Shown one piece after another: positions 63,067 through 64,000 of a stretch of DNA of 64,000 bases. The notes below the pieces were generated by a model. That model saw only the letters and a list, made by a program, of their open reading frames with translations. It had not been told where the DNA came from and did not search any database. Position 1 is the stretch's first letter. Each line of letters starts with the position of its first letter. The stretch is from Odoribacter splanchnicus DSM 20712. Lineage in GTDB: Bacteria; Bacteroidota; Bacteroidia; Bacteroidales; Marinifilaceae. A program made the translations under genes and the position numbers. The stretch is taken from assembly GCF_000190535.1 (NCBI RefSeq), contig NC_015160.1, positions 2,852,001 through 2,916,000 of the forward strand, given 5' to 3'.

Positions 63067-64000
63067 TTATCTTTTTTTCCGCCTCCAGATTACCACTAAA
63101 ACCAATAGTATCCCAACGATCAGCATCCCGGTAAATACAGGTTTCAGACCGATTAAGGTATTCCGGTTTTCTTGCGCCGGCTGATAAGAAACCTCTTTTT
63201 TCAACACCACCGCATTCTGCCTATGTTCGGTTTGCACTTCCCGGGTCCTGTCCAATTGTTTCTGATATACTTCACGGCCATTTTCAGATATATGAGAAAT
63301 TACAAATTTCTGCAATTTCTGATTATCGCATACAAATCCGGAACAGGCCGGTCCATGCTCACTGATAAACCGGACATGCAAGCCGGATATTTCCCTCAAT
63401 TGCTCCTCCGTTGCTTTCCAGTATCCTTTCCGTGCTGTTTCTAACATCACTGCTGTAATCTCCTGCAACGCTGCCGGATTTTCCGCTTCAAAAAAACGGT
63501 GTATCCCCAGATTGAACTCATCTTTTACATACACTTGATAGATACGATCCCAAATATCGTTTCCTATCACCGAAGGCTTCATCACATTCCATCCGAAAGT
63601 ATTCCGGATCGTTTCACCAAAAAGAGCGGCCGACGAAGCACCTCCTTTCATTTTTTCACGAATATACTCAGGATTAAAAAGAGTAGTACGTCCTTCTACC
63701 CCTATCGCCTCTTTCAGGTCCTGCACGCGCATGTGGTTCCTGTTCCGGTAGTCACTCAAATAAGTTTCCGGATCCTTACCCGTAATCTGCCTTATCGTAA
63801 GATTCAGACCACCCATAAACTCATAAACATGATCCAAACTCAAAGCTCCCCATGTATTACTCTGACGGGGTTGAACAACCACATCCGCATCATGTAGAGC
63901 CGCTTCAAAAACTTCTTTACCATACTTACCCCAGGCTTTACCGTCACTGTACATCATCCCCATATTCACTAGATAACGGGCAGCAATCTCGGATTCCTTT
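63067..64000 (-). CDS. C-terminal part of a membrane-anchored CobN-like chelatase
   Basis: The gene runs off the right edge (the upstream frame reads EIAARYLVNMG, still CobN). Visible motifs include VVVQPRQSNTWGALSLDHVY, HMRVQDLKEAIGVEGRTTLF, NPEYIREKMKGGASSAALF and GWNVMKPSVIGNDIWDRIYQ, typical of the C-terminal half of CobN/magnesium-chelatase H. It ends in a membrane helix (TGMLIVGILLVLVVIW) and RRKKR. Classical cytoplasmic CobN lacks this anchor. Since cobalt insertion is already provided by CbiK, a HmuS-like role in haem or tetrapyrrole metal handling is a good alternative. Confidence 0.88.
   Translation of the reverse strand, partial: KESEIAARYLVNMGMMYSDGKAWGKYGKEVFEAALHDADVVVQPRQSNTWGALSLDHVYEFMGGLNLTIRQITGKDPETYLSDYRNRNHMRVQDLKEAIGVEGRTTLFNPEYIREKMKGGASSAALFGETIRNTFGWNVMKPSVIGNDIWDRIYQVYVKDEFNLGIHRFFEAENPAALQEITAVMLETARKGYWKATEEQLREISGLHVRFISEHGPACSGFVCDNQKLQKFVISHISENGREVYQKQLDRTREVQTEHRQNAVVLKKEVSYQPAQENRNTLIGLKPVFTGMLIVGILLVLVVIWRRKKR

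Noticed and set aside
1..64000. tRNA and rRNA genes
   Set aside because: I saw no cloverleaf-like or rRNA-like conserved sequence while reading; a covariance-model scan would be needed to exclude a short tRNA completely.

Overview
The window reads as one chromosomal segment of a gut-type Bacteroidales bacterium. This is inferred from SusC/SusD-type TonB receptors with FecI/FecR regulators, a type IX secretion (T9SS) cargo protease next to a PorV/PorQ-like barrel, Bacteroidota-only families (DUF4876, DUF6850, DUF4857, DUF2023), and promoters with the Bacteroides -7 motif TAnnTTTG. Gene content and moderate GC would suit Odoribacteraceae, but no marker in the window fixes the genus.

Layout. 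1-1082: the end of a DcaP-like outer-membrane protein, then a gene-free stretch with two inverted-repeat systems. 1083-7490: housekeeping genes (ribF, B12-dependent nrdJ, rimM, rpsP), then a lipoprotein/PepSY pair. 7494-11109: a PorV/PorQ-like barrel and a lipoprotein-type subtilase with a T9SS tail. 11361-19682: a six-gene plus-strand operon (TonB receptor, DUF4876, DUF6850, ABC ATPase, ABC permease, DUF4857), probably an envelope uptake system for an unknown, perhaps iron-containing, ligand. 19715-20434: an isolated cobI/cbiL. 20594-29970: a minus-strand sigma factor, FecR, SusC, SusD and accessory lipoprotein cluster, with a DPP-IV-like peptidase overlapping its upstream end.

32372-52885 is a cobalamin region with three cobalamin riboswitches. 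On the plus strand a riboswitch leads btuF-btuC-btuD, followed by a flavodoxin and a DUF2023 gene. On the minus strand one riboswitch leads a 38-codon ORF and an exported CbiK-type cobaltochelatase. Another leads a PepSY protein and a siderophore-type TonB receptor, followed by a long terminator and then a dense operon: cobJ-cbiC, a CAT-like acyltransferase, cbiET, an NRAMP metal transporter, an M24 peptidase, cbiG-cobM, a REP-type (RAYT) transposase bounded by 28-bp inverted repeats, and cobK-cbiD. With cobI, these genes cover the ring-contraction and methylation steps of the early-cobalt (anaerobic) corrin pathway. The nrdJ product is a local B12 consumer.

52.9-63.06 kb is an accessory island. 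It holds a frameshifted XRE regulator (A8 tract), hsdM, a DUF1016 PDDEXK nuclease, an ORF6N protein, a DUF4143 AAA ATPase, a LytS/LytTR two-component pair, an unrecognised membrane protein paired with a DUF4062-ATPase-HTH protein, and the broken 3' end of an hsdS gene. The simplest reading is a decayed type I restriction-modification locus whose specificity end was invaded by other cargo; no hsdR is visible. The right edge is the 3' part of a membrane-anchored CobN-like chelatase gene.
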